From Acidobacteriota bacterium (lineage in GTDB: Bacteria > Acidobacteriota > Holophagae > Acanthopleuribacterales > Acanthopleuribacteraceae), in assembly GCA_030066195.1 (NCBI GenBank), contig JASJCB010000022.1:1-62716 (forward strand): 62,716 bases of DNA, read 5' to 3'. The position numbers were made by a program, and so were the translations under genes. The notes below the pieces were generated by a model. The model was not told the origin of the DNA. It saw only the letters and a program-made list of their open reading frames with translations, and did not search any database. Shown here in pieces: positions 60,616 through 62,716 of the stretch (positions are counted from its first letter, which is position 1; every line of letters starts with the position of its first letter).

Positions 60616-61086
60616 TCAATCCTCCCGGGGAGCGTAGACATCCATGGCCTGTAAGCTGGCGGCGTGGAGACGTTGACGTAGGACATCGGCGAATTTTTTG
60701 ACGACCCGGTAGCCCAGGCTGTGGTTGTTCTCGCATTTCCCGCGCAGGCAGGCGCCGTCTAGACAGATCAAGCGAGAATCTTCAAGGGCGATCACGTCAA
60801 AGGACCAGCGATAGGGCGGGAACAACCAACTCCAGCCGGCCACATCCCCGCAGCCGATGGTTTGAATGGGTTGCGGTTTCATGGCGGGCGCTTGTTGTTC
60901 GATGCGCAGTTTACCCATGCGAACCACATAGAAGTTGTTGGCGTCGGAACCCTCTCGGGCCAGGACCTCCCCGGCTTTGATCATAACCATCTTGGCGCAT
61001 CCGCTGATGACCAACAGGTCATCCTCGGGCAGGTCTTTAAAGAAATCGTGTTGCCTCAATATTTCGTGCAATTCGTGCTTCATCAT
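60616..61086 (-). CDS. Cyclic-nucleotide-binding-domain protein in hydrogenase operon
   Basis: This 156-aa protein consists almost only of a cNMP-binding beta-barrel (FFKDLPEDDLLVISGCAKM, AGEVLAREGSDANNFYVVR, GKLRIEQ, GDVAGWSWLFPPYRW). It lacks the helix-turn-helix of Crp/Fnr proteins, so it is probably not a transcription factor but a sensor or regulatory subunit. Genes of this type often accompany group 3b hydrogenases. The first of two adjacent ATGs (61086) has AGGAG 8 nt upstream; it overlaps hydB by 4 bp. Contact with the enzyme complex is inferred. Confidence 0.88.
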   Translation of the reverse strand: MMKHELHEILRQHDFFKDLPEDDLLVISGCAKMVMIKAGEVLAREGSDANNFYVVRMGKLRIEQQAPAMKPQPIQTIGCGDVAGWSWLFPPYRWSFDVIALEDSRLICLDGACLRGKCENNHSLGYRVVKKFADVLRQRLHAASLQAMDVYAPRED

Positions 61087-62192
61087 GATGTCTTCTCCTG
61101 GAACATTTGGATTTCTTCGGTGACATCGATGCCCACGGGACACCAGGTGATACAGCGTCCGCACCCCACGCAGCCGGATTCGCCGAACTGGTCATGCCAT
61201 GCTGAGAACTTGTGCGTCAGCCATTGCCGGTAGCGCGCTTTATTGGTGTGGCGCACGCTGCCGCCGTGTTGGTAGGTGAAGGACAGGTTGAAACAGGAGT
61301 CCCACTGACGGGTGCGTTCCGTGTTTTGCCCGGTGAGGTCGTTATGGTCTTCCACTTCGAAGCAGAAACAGGTGGGGCAGACCATGGTGCAGTTGGTGCA
61401 GTTCATACAGCGCTTGCCAATTTCTTCCCAATGGGGATGGTCGCGATATTCCGCCAACATTTCGGCAACACCCGCGGTATTGACCTCGCGGCCCATGCAT
61501 GCGGCGGTTTTTTCGATCAGGTCGCGACCTTGCTTGATCTCTTCGGCGGTAGCGGGAACGGCTTGCATGCACTCCAACAGGTTCACGCTGTTTTCTTCGC
61601 CGGGACGCGCCAGGAAGAAGTGGCGATTTTCGTCGATCACTTCGGTCAGCGCCAGGTGATATCCTTCAGTTGCCTCGGGCCCGCCGCCCATGGAGGTGCA
61701 GAAACAGGTCTTGCCCGCCCGGGTACAGTCCACGGGAATAAACAGCGCTTTCTGACGACGGTTACTATAGATGCGATCGGCAAACGGTCCCTTGCTGAGG
61801 ACGCGGTCTTGCACGGCAACGGCTTTCATTTCGCACGGCCGTATGCCCAGGAAGGCAAACGGTTTCTCGTCATCGGATTCGCTGTAGATTTCCAGGCGGC
61901 CGTTCTCCTGACGGGACCGCCACAGCACGTGATTGGTGGGAAAGAGATATCTCTTGGGGGATCGAGGGCCTACATTGAAATCGAAGAAGGCATCCCGGTC
62001 AGTTTTCTTCAAGCGGTAGACGCCCTTTTCCTGCTCGTCGCAATAGCCGCGGGGCAACTGTCCGGCATCGGTAATCTCGCCCAAAACCACGGCGCCGTCC
62101 ATGGGCGTGGGGGCAATCACCTTGTACCCGCGCTCCCTCAAGGTCGCGATCAAAGCATTCAGGGCATCCGCCTCAAAGCGATATACCTGCAT
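61083..62192 (-). CDS. hydB: Hydrogenase beta (iron-sulfur) subunit
   Basis: This 369-aa subunit carries two [4Fe-4S] clusters with the motifs CMNCTNCTMVCPTC and CVGCGRCITWCPV, near the C-terminus. An N-terminal region (PPTPMDGAVVLGEI-like, FAFLGIRPCEMKAV, CTRAGKTCFCTSMG) resembles the SudB/HydB family. In Pyrococcus sulfhydrogenase this subunit pairs with HydG and also allows sulfur reduction. Start ATG 62192 has AAAGGAGG upstream; a longer frame to 62228 has no such site. It is the first gene of the operon. Confidence 0.94.
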   Translation of the reverse strand: MQVYRFEADALNALIATLRERGYKVIAPTPMDGAVVLGEITDAGQLPRGYCDEQEKGVYRLKKTDRDAFFDFNVGPRSPKRYLFPTNHVLWRSRQENGRLEIYSESDDEKPFAFLGIRPCEMKAVAVQDRVLSKGPFADRIYSNRRQKALFIPVDCTRAGKTCFCTSMGGGPEATEGYHLALTEVIDENRHFFLARPGEENSVNLLECMQAVPATAEEIKQGRDLIEKTAACMGREVNTAGVAEMLAEYRDHPHWEEIGKRCMNCTNCTMVCPTCFCFEVEDHNDLTGQNTERTRQWDSCFNLSFTYQHGGSVRHTNKARYRQWLTHKFSAWHDQFGESGCVGCGRCITWCPVGIDVTEEIQMFQEKTS

Positions 62193-62358
62193 GATTCCTC
62201 CTTTTCGTTGCACTATAGGGAGGAGCAAAAAGAGTGCCTAACCCGGCGAAGGAGTCGACGGGCCTTTTTTCCGGGTTGAAAATCCTTCCTCGACAGCACA
62301 TTTCTTGAACTTTCTTTTGACAGAGGAGAATGCGCGGAGCGCGGAGCAAGGGAGAAAA
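62193..62358 (-). promoter_or_regulatory. Hydrogenase operon upstream region
   Basis: AACCCGG (62240-62246) and CCGGGTT (62271-62277) form an inverted repeat about 50 bp before hydB, possibly an operator or leader hairpin. TATAGT on the minus strand (62218-62213) is a -10 candidate, but no matching -35 is seen. Confidence 0.35.
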
Positions 62359-62562
62359 TCATTTATTGTTAGATGTTTGTGAGCAGGTTTTGACCGTGTT
62401 CAGAATTACCGGGGCGAGTGATCCCGCCGGCTGTTCGCCGACAGATTTCCAAATCGTCGGACGCCCGCCGTAGTCTGCGGCTTTCTTTCTTGCGCCGGTC
62501 AGGGGGGACCTATCCACGGTCTGTGTATAGGTCCCCAGTTCGATTCGGTTTTTGAAAACCAT
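62359..62562 (-). CDS. Possible 67-residue small protein
   Basis: ATG 62562 has AAGGAG about 10 nt upstream on the minus strand and opens a frame of 67 codons to 62359. The product is polar and basic, ends in a Thr/Ser/Cys/Asn-rich stretch (NTVKTCSQTSNNK), and shows no family match, signal peptide or membrane helix. The upstream gene, if any, is outside the window. It could be a real small protein or a chance ORF; the good ribosome-binding site is the only support. Confidence 0.4.
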   Translation of the reverse strand: MVFKNRIELGTYTQTVDRSPLTGARKKAADYGGRPTIWKSVGEQPAGSLAPVILNTVKTCSQTSNNK

Positions 62563-62716
62563 TCGTTTTGTGCTCCTTACAGGAAGGTTACGCAACCAGA
62601 GCTGTAGCGTGAACAAGCCCCCACAGAGCCCGATCCAACGCCGGAACCCCAAACAGACTTTTATCAAAACCGTGCTTACCGGTATGGTGGGGGTTTGTTC
62701 GCGCCGGAGGGCAGAG

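Noticed and set aside
61212..62279. Plus-strand ORF of 355 codons
   Set aside because: It is antisense to hydB, whose ferredoxin motifs are clear.

Overview
The window looks like the chromosome of a Gram-negative, GC-rich bacterium. A TonB-dependent receptor implies an outer membrane. The mix of genes fits Acidobacteriota or a neighbouring deep-branching phylum: DUF4097 proteins, secreted proteins with ELWVTDGT-type repeats, giant kinase/AAA/histidine-kinase hybrids, a split ATP synthase operon and a group 3b hydrogenase. That placement is an inference from gene content and was not tested.

Layout. 1-318 is the end of a gene made of 57-bp tandem repeats. 501-3011 is a membrane Ser/Thr kinase with TPRs. 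3072-5576 is a TonB receptor coupled to a TVP38/DedA-type membrane protein. 5861-7316 holds two uncharacterised genes. 7419-11112 is an RNase E/G gene followed by atpZ/atpI-atpB-atpE; the remaining ATP synthase genes lie outside the window. 11287-16258 holds pyrC, a CPBP protease, an AlkZ-like winged-helix protein, a secreted ComEA-like protein and ychF. 16413-21205 is a compact cassette of a DNA methyltransferase, an unknown protein and an Rpn-type nuclease. 21272-33225 is almost entirely two enormous divergent hybrid kinases. 33231-35340 is a repeat-rich island around a REP-associated tyrosine transposase (RAYT). 35673-41507 is a DUF4097 protein and the heat-shock operon hrcA-grpE-dnaK-dnaJ. 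41610-49062 holds secreted propeller-type proteins, an FHA-ATPase protein and a second DUF4097 protein. 49343-50593 is a SAM riboswitch controlling a 41-aa ORF and an ATP-grasp ligase. 50717-51217 is a SpoU methyltransferase. 51683-62192 is a minus-strand operon for an NAD(P)-linked group 3b [NiFe] hydrogenase with its maturation genes.

How the genes work together. The hydrogenase operon runs hydB, a cNMP-binding-domain protein, hydG, hydD, hydA, the maturation protease, hypA, hypF, hypC, hypD, hypE and a nickel-permease-like gene. It is nearly self-sufficient: four enzyme subunits, cyanide-ligand synthesis and Fe assembly (HypCDEF), nickel handling (HypA, permease) and C-terminal processing. 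hypB is absent, and HypA lacks its zinc-ribbon cysteines. The Ser/Thr kinases and the FHA protein point to heavy use of phospho-Ser/Thr signalling.

The most interesting unexplained elements are three. The first is a 280-bp, seven-hairpin array at 35058-35337 that is itself an inverted repeat and shows compensatory changes between arms, next to the RAYT. The second is the SAM-riboswitch/small-ORF/ATP-grasp unit, whose downstream RNA can sequester the small ORF's start codon. The third is the methyltransferase-unknown-nuclease cassette.
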